NCBI GenBank assembly: GCA_009809945.1
Contig: WTPW01000014.1
Coordinates: 962,227 to 1,026,226 of the forward strand
Direction of reading: 5' to 3'
From: Gigaspora margarita
Taxonomy: Eukaryota; Glomeromycota; Glomeromycetes; Diversisporales; Gigasporaceae
DNA: 64,000 nucleotides
Shown here: positions 11,489 through 22,849 of the stretch, piece after piece
How positions within the stretch are numbered: position 1 is the stretch's first letter
Layout of the letters: each line of letters opens with the position of its first letter
The notes under the pieces: generated by a model
Told to the model about the DNA's origin: nothing
What the model saw: the letters and a program-made list of their open reading frames with translations, nothing else
Databases searched by the model: none
Position numbers and translations under genes: made by a program

Positions 11489-13211
11489 TGTCCTGATGTT
11501 TTAGATTTTTTGTATGGACCCAAGCCCTGTCTTCTGTTACTGTTAGCTTTATTTTTATTCTTTTTACTGTATGAGACCTCAGTAAAGCCCTCATCAGCTA
11601 TTGGCTGTGCTGTTTCTCCAGTTGTGCCTGCTATTAATTTTTGTTGGTCATGTGACATGTCATTCTGTCTCCAGTCTTTGTTGTTTATGCTTGCTTTAAA
11701 ATTATTTGGAATGGTATTTGCTTTGTTTAGACTTTCTATTGTTCCTGTAACCAATCCTGTACTGATTGGAGATACTCTCTTGTTATTGTTTGGGTTCAAC
11801 TGTATTTTTTCTGTTTCTGGTATTATCACACTTTCACTCATCTGGACATCCTTCTTACCAGTCACTGTTTCTTGTCTGGACAGGTTCTGTGAAGAACTAT
11901 TTTCTTCATTTATGTTGAGTTGCCCCTTTTCTGTGTCAGGTGCTGGGTCTATTTCTACCATGTGAACATCCTGCTCTATTGTTATATTACCTTGTACTTT
12001 GGGTCCCTGATTGTTGTTCTTGTAAGGATTTTCTGGCCTTTCATCATCTATTTCTTGAGATTGCTCTGGTGTTTTTTCCTTTGCAGACTGATTTTGCTTT
12101 GTTTCCTTAAACTCTTTGTACTGTTGATTTAGCTTGTTGGCTTCTCTCCATTGCTCACAGTCTCTTTTTATGTGTCCCTCACCATCGCAAAAGAAACAGA
12201 GCTTTGGTGCTTCCTTCCATTCTGTTACAACCTTTTGGTCCATTATATTAACATATCTTGGGATTCGGTTTGTCAGGCAGCAGTCCTCAGAGACATCAAA
12301 GATCACAACCCATTGATCTGATTGTATAGGAGTGCCTTCATACAAGAGGGGTTTGATTGCCATGATTGTACCCACTCTTTCAAATACTTTTTTAATTTCG
12401 CCTGTGATTATTTCTTTGTCTGTGATTGGGACCCTTCTCAGTCTTACTGATAATAATTCTGGTTGGTCCTGGATGAGATGTAGCCAAAGAAGGTTTGTCG
12501 GAACATATCTATCCCATCTTTTGCATATTGTCTCATCTTCTGTTCATTAGAAAAAATTATTTCTAGATATGTGCGAATACCTCTAACAAAATGAGGTTTT
12601 GCCCCAATAAAGTCGGTTCCTATTGTGCCATATAGTGTAGCCACTATATCATTTGTAGAAATTTCTTTAAGTTTTTGTATATCAAACAACAGTGCATTAT
12701 TATTTTTTGTGCTTATATTAATTCTGGGTGAGAATGTGGAGTAAGTAGCCCTACCCCTAGTTAATTTTGTAAAAAGACCTGACCACGTTTTTGTTCTTTG
12801 TGGTGATGTCTCTTGTCCAGTATTCTCAACGATGTTGGGCGCTGTATCCCTATTTGCATTACTGACGCCCCCGTGCAGATCAGGTGGACCTACGTCACCT
12901 GATCGCTCATCATATAAATTGCCAGAACCTTCCACGCCCATGGCCNTAGAATTTTCCNGGCGGAGGTCGTTTGTTTCAAGTTCTTTTTGTTGGTNTTCTG
13001 TCGCTTCTTCACGTTCCATAATCTCTGACCAGTCCGTGGATGTTGGGTTCATTGAGCTTGAACCTGAGATACCCTCGGAAACATCATCTTCCATGTCAGC
13101 AGCTTCGAGTGTTGCCGTATGTGCTTTAGTCAACGTTTCTTCTGTTTTGCCTCGTGTGTTGTGTATCTTCTTCATTTTCTTTACACTGTACTTAATTAAT
13201 ATGTCTTCCAA
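11485..13211 (-). pseudogene. LINE ORF1, gag-like RNA-binding protein, frameshifted
   Basis: Two overlapping pieces form one gene: 13211-12444 and, in another frame, about 12500-11485. The frame change lies near 12500, where the downstream frame continues as VRLRRVPITDKE and then PLLYEGTPIQSDQWVVIFD. The protein has an acidic, low-complexity N-terminus, a central conserved gag-type domain (about residues 165-330) and a CCHC zinc knuckle CFFCDGEGHIKRDC. A charged tail ends in KKSKTSGQ. This kind of ORF1 coats LINE RNA. Three N bases fall in its N-terminal part (about 12946-12995). The stop TGA (11487-11485) overlaps the ORF2 start by four bases, which suggests ORF2 is translated by termination-reinitiation. 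Confidence 0.85.
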
Positions 13212-13347
13212 CTCTCGTTTCCTTGGAACAAGGGCTACTGCCCTTGTTGTTGGTGTGGGTAAGTCCTTTCTCCTCTTAGGTCGTGCGATGATGTTTATGA
13301 TATAACACCCGGCAGGTGTCTTCTGCAGAGTGTACGTCGATCTTTTC

Positions 13348-13361
13348 CCTTAGCGGATTTT
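13348..13361. repeat. LINE target-site duplication, 5' side
   Basis: Exact copy of 7903-7916 ('ccttagcggatttt'), abutting the 5' end of the LINE. Confidence 0.85.
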
Positions 13362-14348
13362 CTGTCTGTCCCCCATATGATAAATGATCTATATATACTA
13401 ACATACTAGATGCCTTAGCAGATTTTGTTAACTACTTCAAGAATACCTCCAAAAATTCTGTGCAGCAAATTTAGAGCAATAAAGCCTTAATATTAGATTA
13501 GCATTAGAGTAAAGTTAGGACTAGATTAGTAGAGCATTAGTTTGCACTAGAATTTGATAAAAAATTTTTTTGTTAGAATATGAAAGATCGTTCCTTATGT
13601 GGCTTTTCAAGAAACAGCCAATTTTTGACAAAGCAAATATTTGTTTTGAATTTTCCTGATTATGTAACATTATACCTAATCTTGAAATCTGATTTGTTTG
13701 TGCAGGTAGTTGATTTTGTTCATCATTCCGCTCACGTGATTAATTATCTACATATACTAGAGGTCTTAGCAGATTTGTCTGTCTGTCCACTCACGTGATC
13801 AATGATCTGCACATACTCAGAAAATTTTGGCTTTGTTTTAATTCGTTCCAAATTTACAATAGCTCCTGTTTTCCTAGTTTATTATATATTTAGCACTTTA
13901 TAATTTTGGGCTAACCTACCATATATAGTTGTGAATATTTGTTATATATTATATATAACGTGATCATTATATTTTTGGCTATTGTGTCTCTTTTATGCAG
14001 GAATTGACAGAAAAATTTCTACCAACTTACATAAATTTTAGTAAAGAATCCTTTTGGTATTATATCCCATACCCATTTATAGTTATGCTTCTACTCTTCG
14101 ATTTTTTTTAAATTTTATATTTTTTTCTTTAAATTTTTTGCTAATATGATAAATTGATAATCAATGATCATCAAAGTTTACAATAAAAGAATTGTGAACT
14201 TTGCCTTCTAAGCCCCTGACCATACAAAATTTGTGATTTGTCACATAGATCAATTTGCACTATTTTTATTTACCAATAGCAATTTAGATCCAGATCAGAA
14301 TATATTGAATGTATAACATTCAGTAACTGTTATATTTGGCAGTATGAT
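13362..14348. other. Gene-free repeat region right of the LINE
   Basis: No gene recognised. It contains degenerate copies of the host repeat that the LINE entered: 'tagatgccttagcagatttt' (about 13408) and 'tagaggtcttagcagatttg' with 'tctgtctgtcc' (about 13758-13790). 'cacgtgat(t/c)aat' words occur beside them. A 72-codon frame at 13580-13798 runs through these repeats and is not supported. Confidence 0.45.
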
Positions 14349-14765
14349 GAATAAAAGCTTTAAAGTTAATGCACCAGTTTTGGCTTAAATTCAAAAGACA
14401 GAATATCTAATGCCAGAAAAGAAATGCTTTAAATTTAATGCACCAGCTTTGATCCCAGAGGGGGCCCAACTTGGTGCATTAAATTCAAGATAAAACATCT
14501 AATAACAGAAAGAAAATGTTTTAATTTAATGCATCAACCCAATTTAGTGCATTGAATTCAAGGATGGAACACCTAATATCAGAAAAGAAATTTTTTAAAT
14601 TTAATCATAACTTTGGCCTAGAAAGGCCAAATTTGGTGCAATAAATTCAAGATAAAACACCTAATTACTAAAAGCAACTGCTTTAAATCTAATACACTAG
14701 CTTAGCCCCAGTAGGGTCCAAATTGGTGCATTAAATTTAAGATGAAATATCTAATAATAAAAATG
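14349..14765. repeat. Tandem repeat of about 80-95 bp, about five copies
   Basis: Each unit has 'gctttaaatttaatgcaccagc', then a 'ttggtgcattaaattcaag' block, then 'acacctaata'. Units start near 14349, 14426, 14516, 14592 and 14680. Copies have diverged by indels. Confidence 0.65.
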
Positions 14766-16310
14766 TTTTAAGAAATATTTTCTTTCTGAATGAAACAAAT
14801 AAAACTATTACCTTTTGTATATGGGTAGCAAAGCCACTCGCATGATCATGTTCTAGTTTTATATAATAAAAATAATCATCCAATATTACTTGGAGATAAA
14901 TTAGTAACACAATAAAAAATGATTTAAAATAAAATTCAGCAATTTATATCATTGTGATTTAAATCATATGTCATTCCTAACTTTCAGGCTCCACAACACA
15001 TGAATGATAACTACTTCTAGATCGCTACCAAAATTAACTACCCCAACTACCCCAGATTTCATGCTTAGGTGTAATGTTACACAATTATAAAAATTTAAAA
15101 CAAACTCAAAAATTGAATATTCTCAAAAAACCAATAAGAAATCACCTTTCACATTTTAGCAAAAACAATTCCTCATCAAATTTTAGTATATACTTTTGCT
15201 CTTACTTTAATCTTTATCTTGCTCTAATCTTACTCTAACACTAACCTAATGTTAATGTTACCAAAATTCCATACATATGTGATCAAGTCCAACTATATTC
15301 AAGATCAAGTATAAATTATACAATCATGAAATTTAAACAAATATTCATTTTGAAAAAATCACTCCTATACAACTGCCTTAACCTTAACCTTAACATAGGT
15401 TAAATCTAACTCTAAACCTAATATAAAGAGAACTTAACGAAATTTGTTGTTGTCATGTGTAGAGCACATGCAACCATTAAAATTGACAAGGTGCCAGATC
15501 AATTTTCTAATCATGTGACTTTTCAGACCAAATAGTCTTTGAGAAAAAAATTAATTTATGTTAGGGTTAGGGTTTCTTTTGGCGGTTAAAATAGCATGAG
15601 TAAAATTTGTTTTTAATGGTTGTTTATTTCTATTGAAAAAAACAATATTATACAAAGTTTTTATATTGTTTACAATAGAAAAATAGTTGTATAAAATAGC
15701 AAAAAAATTTTTTCTAATGAAGTCTATCTGAAATTTTGCGAGATTATAATTTGAAATCGTATTTTTTATATAAGCATTTGGGTCAAATAGGGTTGAATGT
15801 TCTACCAACTTTAATTAGAGATGATTTTGACAATAGTTGAACTTAATATGAAACCCATATATTAAGTTTTTATCATTTAAAATGAAATAACTAAGATAAA
15901 ATGATATGCTTTTTTGAAATAAAAGTTTCAAACTTCATATGAGCTAGATATTATCATAAAAGATGACAAAAGATTATCAATACTATATAGAGTTGTGAGT
16001 ATAATAATTGTAATAATATCGGGTATCAATATGCAAATAAGTCTTTAATTTTAGCCAATTATGATTACTGATGATCAGCTAATCAAAATAGATTTCCCTA
16101 ATGCTGGTTAGAATGGTCACTAAATAGAAAACTTTTTGCAATAGTTCACTAATCAAATATCATGCATGAGATCTACAAGCATTACACAAGTTATACAAAT
16201 TGAAGCCACCTTAAATTAATCCATAAATATTCTGCAAAAACACAACAATACAACAATACAACCACATAATTTTTCAACGCGAACCATTTTCAAAACCATT
16301 ATTTAAATAT
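14766..16310. other. Gene-free AT-rich stretch
   Basis: No recognisable coding sequence. Degenerate CCTTAA/CCTAAC words occur at about 15380-15425 and 'ttagggttagggttt' at 15561-15575, reminiscent of telomere repeats. An 85-codon minus frame at 15551-15808 ends in that region and lacks features. Confidence 0.4.
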
Positions 16311-17588
16311 ATGCAAAATATTAAAAAAATGCATATTTTTTTTAAAGAAGGAATTATTAATTGGATCAAACATGAAGAAAACAGAATCAACTCCTCAAAT
16401 AATGTAGTTCAAACAATTAAAAAGGCTTTAGTTAGAACACTTACAAACAAGCTCTATCATTCAAGACTTGACATTTTTGTGATCAATATATTAATATTCT
16501 GGTAAAAACTATTAAAACAATGATATCACATTAACTATGCAAGGGTTTTCTAGCAATCATCTTGGAAGAAAGAAAATAGTACTCCTATCTGATGTGTTTT
16601 GTGATTGCCAAGCTTTGTCGACATTATATATAGGTGATGTTCAACTCAGACTTTATATGCCAAAACAGTTGATAGAGATTCTTCAGAACACAAACTTAAA
16701 AAACTCTGAAACTCTACAGAGTTGAAATAAATAAAATTGAAGTGGACCTTTTAGTTAATGCTGTTCACAATAACAGTACATTGACTTTATTAGACCTGAA
16801 TGATAATTACCTAAAAAAAGTGTCATATTGTAACTGGTACAAATCTTAAATTCAAATACAGTTTAATTATGTTTGGTCTTTCCTCAAATAAACTCGATGA
16901 AGAAATGCAGAAAAAAATAAATGAAATAGCAAACACTCTTTATAAAAATATGGTTTTAATTTCTCTGGGCTTTTCTTTAATCAAATTGGTTCTAAAGAGT
17001 AAAAGTAATAGCTCTTTCATATGAATAAAAATTTAACAAAATTTGGATTAATATTCGAATAAAATAGGATATGAGATGGATCTTTTAGTTAATGCTATTC
17101 ACAATAACAGTACATTGACTTCATTAGACCTGAATGATAATTACCTAAAAAAAGTGTTATATTGAAACTGGTACAAATCTTAAATTCAAATACAGTTTAA
17201 TTGCATTTGGTCTTGCCTCAAATAAACTTGATGAAGAAATGCAGAAAAAAAAAATGAAATAGCAAACACTCTTTATAANAATATGGTTTTAATTTCTCTG
17301 GGCTTTTCTTTAATCAAATTGGTTCTAAAGAGTGAAAGTAATAGCTCTTCCATATAAATAAAACTTTAACAAAATTTGGATTAATATTTGAATAAAATAG
17401 GATATGAGGTAGTAAAAGCATTAACTGATACTCTTTGCAATAACACCTCTTTAACTTCTTTAAATCTCAGTTGTAATAGCATTTGCAGTGAAGGGGTAAA
17501 AGCACTAGCCAATGCTCTTTCTAAAAATTCTATTTTAACTTCATTTGATCTTCATGACAATGAAAAATTAATACCAAAGCGTTATTGA
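16311..17588 (+). pseudogene. Degenerate F-box/LRR gene relative
   Basis: The piece at 16311-16505 (IINWIKHEENRIN) aligns with IGNWILNEKYRIK, which follows the F-box in the 3042-4890 gene; the F-box itself is not found. Broken LRR pieces follow: NNSTLTLLDLNDNYL at about 16770-16810 and again at about 17104-17145, then a better stretch at 17388-17588 with two repeats (LTDTLCNNTSLTSLNLSCN; EGVKALANALSKNS). Multiple stops and frame changes and a duplication inside it show it is non-functional. The spacing suggests an old paralogue of the 3-kb gene. Confidence 0.65.
16740..17407 (+). repeat. Tandem duplication of 334 bp
   Basis: Two copies, about 16740-17073 and 17074-17407, are nearly identical over their whole length. 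For example 'ttttagttaatgct' starts at 16749 and again 334 bp later, and 'gggcttttctttaatc' occurs in both. One N lies in the second copy at about 17279. The duplication sits inside the degenerate LRR gene. Confidence 0.85.
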
Positions 17589-18983
17589 TTTAGATCTCCT
17601 ATTATAAATACAAAACATTAATTTCTTTAAACATTAATTAATTCTTATAATAGAATTCATTCATTATAATCAATTTTTAATAATTAAATTTCAAATATAT
17701 ATATATAATAGAATTGATTCAGTATAAAAATGATTAAAAATTGCAATGTTTGCAAGTTTTAAATTTATATTTCAAATTATTTTAATTACTAGTGTGATGA
17801 GTAGGGCTTTGCACCACTCATCTTATTTAGTATTGTATTTATATACATTTATTATAAATGCATTATAAAGGTTATTTGCTGTATTTAATATAAAGTTTAT
17901 TACAGTAAGTTACAGATTTTCTCAAGCTTTAATTGAAGCACCTTTTTTTTTTGTGCGCTTCAAAAAAATTTTAGAATCTTATAAATTTAATAAAACAATT
18001 TTTAATATAATTTTCAAAATGACTGAGTGCCAATTCAATACCACTAGAAGATTCATTTGGCATAAACCTGATCTAACAGAAGAACAAATTTTAAGGATCA
18101 ATTGGTTTCACTGAAAGAAAAAAATTATATATTACTTTATATTGATTCACTACAAAGCTTGACTGGACAATAATGTTTATTGGATTGGTGTTTGCAGTTG
18201 CTGTAGGTACTGCATTGGTATATGCTTCATATTAATGCCCTTATGCAATAATCTCAAATTTGTAATATGTTGAGTTTCTATAAAAGGTGGTTCCTACACT
18301 CATTAGCTAAGATGTATCATCTGTATTTAGCAAAGAACTATCTTAAAAAGGATATTTACTGTATTGCAAAGTTGAAAGCATTGTATATAGTCTATGCTCT
18401 TGCTCTTGCCCTTGCTCTTGCTCTTGCTAGCATTGTGTTATTGTTGTGCTAACAGAGTTATAGAAAAAATTTTGCAAATTTGATTGATTTTTAGAAAACT
18501 AAATTGTTTTTCAAAATACTATATATGAAATCTCATTATTTTTCTCTTTACATTTTTACTGCTTTCAGATTTTTTGCTATGCAGATTAATTGATAATTAT
18601 CAATCTGAGTAAGACTTTTGTTTGTTCAAAGAAATCTCAATTTGATGTTTTTTTATTTGGTTTGTCAATCTACACCCAAATTGTGGCTTATCTAATTGCT
18701 ATAAATTATTCTGATTTTTTATAATATAAATGCATGAGAATAGTACTCCCACCCTTAGCTATCCCTCAAATTGGTAACCATTGATATCCTTATTTTTTTA
18801 TAAGATAAGGATTATAATTATTACTGTAATTGTGCATGACCAATGACGTAACTGAACATCATAATTAAATGCTAACTTTTAATTGTGCATGACTAATAAT
18901 GTAACAGGTCATTATAATTTAATATCTGTGAATTAATAGTCAATGCGTGATTGTTTAAAAATTGATTTTTATATATATTAGAT
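17589..18983. other. Gene-free AT-rich stretch
   Basis: No gene recognised. It includes a (CTCTTG)n-type microsatellite at about 18396-18430, which gives rise to a spurious ALALALALA frame. Confidence 0.45.
18396..18430. repeat. (CTCTTG)n microsatellite
   Basis: About five units of 'ctcttg' with one variant 'cccttg'. Confidence 0.8.
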
Positions 18984-19200
18984 ATAGTGCTTTGCAAAAA
19001 GGTGTGACCCCATAATTTTTTAATGATGATAGCTGAGAATTACTGAGATTCCAGATTGTCTGTTACTTTATATTGCCAATTGAATACATTTATATTTCTT
19101 TAAAATTGGTTAATTCTTAAAATCTCAAAAAATCAATAAAATCTCCAATTATCACACGACATTGTGATCTGCAGAGGTCACAACTTTTTGCAAAGCGCAA
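18984..19200. mobile_element. Small MITE, about 215 bp
   Basis: Inverted ends 'gtgctttgcaaaaaggtgtg' and 'cacaactttttgcaaagcgc'. The 'gctttgcaaaaagatgtgg' end recurs near 34731, a second partial copy. It is non-coding. Confidence 0.65.
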
Positions 19201-19369
19201 TAATAAAACTTAATCACATGCATTAGTGAATCACATGCTATGTATTATTAGAATAGTAATTAAAAATTTTTTACAATAAGTTAGCTGTATGATGCAGTTA
19301 CAGAACATAAATAAAGATTTTGTAATATATGTTTTTAACGTATTTTATCTAGTAAACTCACATGATCAT

Positions 19370-21093
19370 AAATTATTTCTTCTTGTTATAGTGAGTAGGC
19401 TCTGCAAATAAGCTGCATGCATACAGGATTATTTTATATGTTAGTTGATTATAATGACTCAGTAGTTGCTCATGTGTGATATTTGTAAAAATACTGATCA
19501 TTGTACTAATGTATTTATGTTAAAAAAAAACAAATTGTAACCTTAGATTCTAACAGTGCCTAAATAGGTAACTAATTAAAATTTTGTGTTTATCTGAGAT
19601 TGGCTTATCTGCACTCCAGATTAGGATTAATGTCGGGCCTGACCAGCTTATTTCTGGCATATCTCTGCTTAGGCATCTTTTTCAATCTGGTGACTTTGTC
19701 AACTAATAAAAAAAAAATCTGTAACAGATAGTAAAAAAAAATTATAATTTCAAAGCAAAACTAACTTATCCCAAAACATGATCAAATTAAAGGAAAATTT
19801 TTGGTTAATTATTGTGATATTAATCATTTGGATGACTATATGGAGCCTTTGTAGTAGAAAGGACTGATACTAGTTTATATACAATTTTGAAAAATCATAT
19901 TTATTTTGTTTAGACTAATCCAGGTTAATCAAAAATTTTATGATTTGATTGGCCAGTTGTATCAGGCAATCCCATGATCTATGAAACTCCAAAGAAATTT
20001 TTTTAAATAACTCAATTTATTATTATGTAAATCAATTTCCATTTATAATTAAAAATTGTAGCCCATGTCAAAATTTATTCAGATACTACAAAAACTTGAT
20101 TTTTATTTTTGGGCAGTATCAGCCCTTTCTATTGCAAAGGCCCCATATTATCGATCTATGAGTTATGATAATTGTTCAATAAATTGCCAGACTAAGAATG
20201 AAGTTTAATTTGGTTCACTTCAACAATAGTTTTCAAGAGAATGTATATATAATTTATTTATTCAATAAATTACCAGGGTGAGTACAAAGTTTAATTTTGT
20301 TCACTTTAACGATTGAGTTTTAGGAGAATGTATATTAACTGTAATTATTTAATCATTCAATACATTACTAGAATGAATATGAAGCTTAATTATGTTCACC
20401 TTAACAATTGTGTTTCAGGAAAATTCATGATTAACCATAATTATTTGATCTTCAATAAAATTACCAGGGTGAGCATGAAGTTAAATTCAGTTCACTTTAA
20501 CTATTATGTTTCAAGATAATCATCTAATCATTCAATAAATTATCAGGTGAGTATTAAGTTTAATTCTATTCACTTTGATGATTGTGTTTCAAGATGTGTA
20601 ATTAACCATAATCATTTAATCATTCAATAATTTACCAAGTTGAGTATAAGGTTTAATTTTGTCACTTTAATAATTATATTTCAATAGATTGTATGTACAA
20701 ATAACTATAATCATTTAGTTGTCTGATAAATTACTAGCATTAGTATGAAGATTAGTTCTGTTCACTTTACAATTTACAATTAACCATAATCATTTTTTCA
20801 TTCAATAAAATTATCAGCATAAGTATTAAGTTTAATTCTGTCACAATTGTGTTTCAAGTTAATGTATAATTACTGAAATCATTTAGTCGTTCAATAAATT
20901 ACTAATAAGTATGATATTTAATTCTGTTCACTTTAATGATTGTGTGTTTCAAAAAAATATATGATTAACCGTAATCATTTATCATGGTTTGCAAAATGAT
21001 CAAAATGTACATCAATTTGCAAACTACAATAATTTAAATTAACTACTGCATAATTCCTTAACCCCATACCAGAGGCATGGCCTAATATGCTAG
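19370..21093 (+). mobile_element. Non-autonomous Helitron, 3' part
   Basis: The 3' end has a diverged hairpin CCATACC-aga-GGCATGG (21064-21081), then CTAATATG and CTAG at 21090-21093 followed by T, the Helitron terminus. The interior matches the Helitron at 38328-39894: 'gagattggcttatctg' (about 19598 and 38585), followed by the same minisatellite. The 5' TC end is not identified, so the left limit is approximate. Confidence 0.7.
20190..20960 (+). repeat. Helitron minisatellite, about 9 units of 85-95 bp
   Basis: The unit contains 'attcaataaattaccagggt', 'gagtatgaagtttaatt', 'gttcactttaacgattgtg' and 'tttcaag'. Nine or so divergent copies occur here, with four to five related copies at about 38830-39290. 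Confidence 0.7.
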
Positions 21094-22224
21094 TCTCATA
21101 TATCATATAGTTTGAATTAAATCAATTTATTTTATTACTAATAAATTCTTCTTATGGTGTAAATAATCACAAATTACTATGTTACGGAAATTACTATATC
21201 AATCAAATGAAGTATGGTCTTTATTGCTATCAATCTGCATGAAAATCTATGCAATTAATCGAGTTTATGCTATCTATGATATATTTAATGTTCATTCATA
21301 TATGTATTTTCTAACAATGGACAAAATTTTAAGCTAACTAGCCTGTATTAGTATAAACATATAAAAATTTCATGCGCATGAAATTTATTTGCCTATCAAT
21401 AAATCTCACTAAGTAACACCTTGTAATTTACTCTAAGTCTGCTCAAATCTACACTCAAATAAGTAGTTTTATTGAGATTCCAAGCAATTGGTAAATCCAT
21501 GAATTGCGTTAATTGTTTGGTGAACTATTTTTAAATTTAATATAAAACTTAAAACTATGCCTAATTTTTATCAGTTATGTTCAAGAATATTTATTATGAA
21601 ACCTTATTTAAATTTGTAGTGTGAGTATTCTGATTTCAACAATAAGATAAATGCATTTAAGGTTTAGTATTAAAATTTTATAATTTATCTTAGAAAGATG
21701 AATTAACAATAAAGGGATTATCTATATATTGCAAGTTAATAAATCTTGGTTGTAATCTTAAAATTTTAATAGCGATAGTAACACATTTTTAATTGCTTTA
21801 CTATTAATTTTACGAGTTTTGCAAGTATACATACATGCATACAAGCTACATTATCACTAATTTTAAAGGACTTTCTGTACAATAAAAACAATACAGTATT
21901 TCCTAAATTATCAACTTCAATAAGTTGCATACTAGCGAATAAGTGGTGTACATGCGTACTGGTGAATTTGTGGCATGCATGCCATATCCTTATGTAAAAA
22001 ACTATTATTATTGTAAGATATGTTCTATTTAATGCTAGATTATACTTTTAAGCGCTTTATGCCTATAACCTACTATCATCTTACTACAATTTAATTTTGT
22101 ACCTTTTTGGCTTCTCTGTAACAACATACCCTTACTTAATTTATACTTCTTATTTCTTTTTTTTTTTTTACTATTATCTAATCTTTTTCCTCCCTGCTTT
22201 AACATGATGCTTTTACTTGTTTCT
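21094..22224. other. Gene-free AT-rich stretch
   Basis: No recognisable gene. A 108-codon minus frame (22035-22361) runs through a MITE half and Lys-rich low complexity and is not supported. Confidence 0.4.
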
Positions 22225-22306
22225 CTTGTTATAACATAAAAATTGATTTTTGAAGATCTTTTGTTTTGTCGATTTACCCCTTTTGCAGCACCAACCCATA
22301 TATATA
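22225..22306. mobile_element. Half copy of MITE family B
   Basis: 'aaaaattgatttttgaagatcttttgttttgtcgattt...gcagcacc' is the right half of family B. It abuts the TSD of the foldback element that follows. Confidence 0.55.
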
Positions 22307-22327
22307 TATTATACTTACATGCCTTCT

Positions 22328-22846
22328 GGGTGCGGGTTTGGGTCAAAATCCTGACAAACAAAATCCCAACAGGTCATAATTCAGACAAAAAAATCCTGAC
22401 AATAAAAAAAGCTTTCTTTGAGCAACTTTACTATAAAATCAACTAAACCCAAACCCTAACTCAGATGCTCACCCTAACCCTAATCTAGGCACTAACCTAA
22501 CTTAAATAAATTGGGCTAGGTGCTGAGAAAAGGGCGGAAATTGATAAAAAAAAGATCTTTAGAAAATCAATTTTTATGTTATAAATTTTATAATAAATCA
22601 TAAGAAAATACAAACTTTAAAGAGCTATACTGCAAATTTTTATTAATACAACTACCTTTGTGTTTAAGTAAAAAATGATCCTAATCTTATTTTAAATTAA
22701 TTTATGCAAAAAAAAGTCTTTTGAAAAAATTGTCATTTTGGGCCCTTTTCCTAGCACCTAGCCCAATTTATTGTTTTTTTTGTTGTCAGGATTTTATTAT
22801 CAGGATTTTTTGTCAGGATTATGACCTGTTGTGATTTTGACTAGTG
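22328..22846. mobile_element. Foldback element with telomere-like loop
   Basis: The left arm has 'ggtcaaaatcctgac', 'caacaggtcataatt' and 'aaaaatcctgacaat'; the right arm, in reverse complement, has 'gtcaaaatcacaacaggtca' and 'aatcctgac' blocks. The flanks share 'tgccttc' (about 22321-22327 and 22847-22853), a likely target duplication. Between the arms lie degenerate CCCTAA repeats (22446-22500) and a complete family B MITE (22511-22766). The right edge meets the P-loop region of the RNF213-like gene. Confidence 0.7.
22511..22766. mobile_element. MITE family B, complete, nested
   Basis: Ends 'ttgggctaggtgctgagaaa' and the complement '...cctagcacctagcccaa'. It is inserted in the loop of the 22328-22846 foldback. 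It is about 256 bp, non-coding, with mirror-image halves. Confidence 0.8.
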
Positions 22847-22849
22847 CCT

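Larger units (their letters stand above)
7917..13347 (-). mobile_element. Full-length LINE retrotransposon (minus strand)
   Basis: A non-LTR retrotransposon of about 5.4 kb is read from right to left. It has a 5' region to 13347, a gag-like ORF1 (13211-11485), an ORF2 with endonuclease and reverse transcriptase (11488-8015), a short 3' UTR with a hairpin, and a poly(A) tail seen as about 31 T (7913-7943). An exact 14-bp target-site duplication brackets it. The flanking host sequence 'agaggccttagc...tctgtctgtcc' is uninterrupted in a related repeat at about 13725-13800, which represents the empty site. It belongs to the endonuclease/RT plus zf-RVT class (L1/Tad-like); the exact clade cannot be fixed by eye. 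It now carries two in-frame TGA stops and one frameshift. Confidence 0.92.

Noticed and set aside
18267..18452. 61-residue plus frame ending in an ALALALALA run
   Set aside because: The hydrophobic run comes from the CTCTTG microsatellite; there is no start context or partner exon.
20313..20519. 68-residue frame with a repeated pattern
   Set aside because: It lies within the Helitron minisatellite; the period merely happens to avoid stops.
22035..22361. 108-residue minus-strand frame, Lys-rich
   Set aside because: It crosses a MITE half and a foldback end and ends in low complexity; no domain is recognised.
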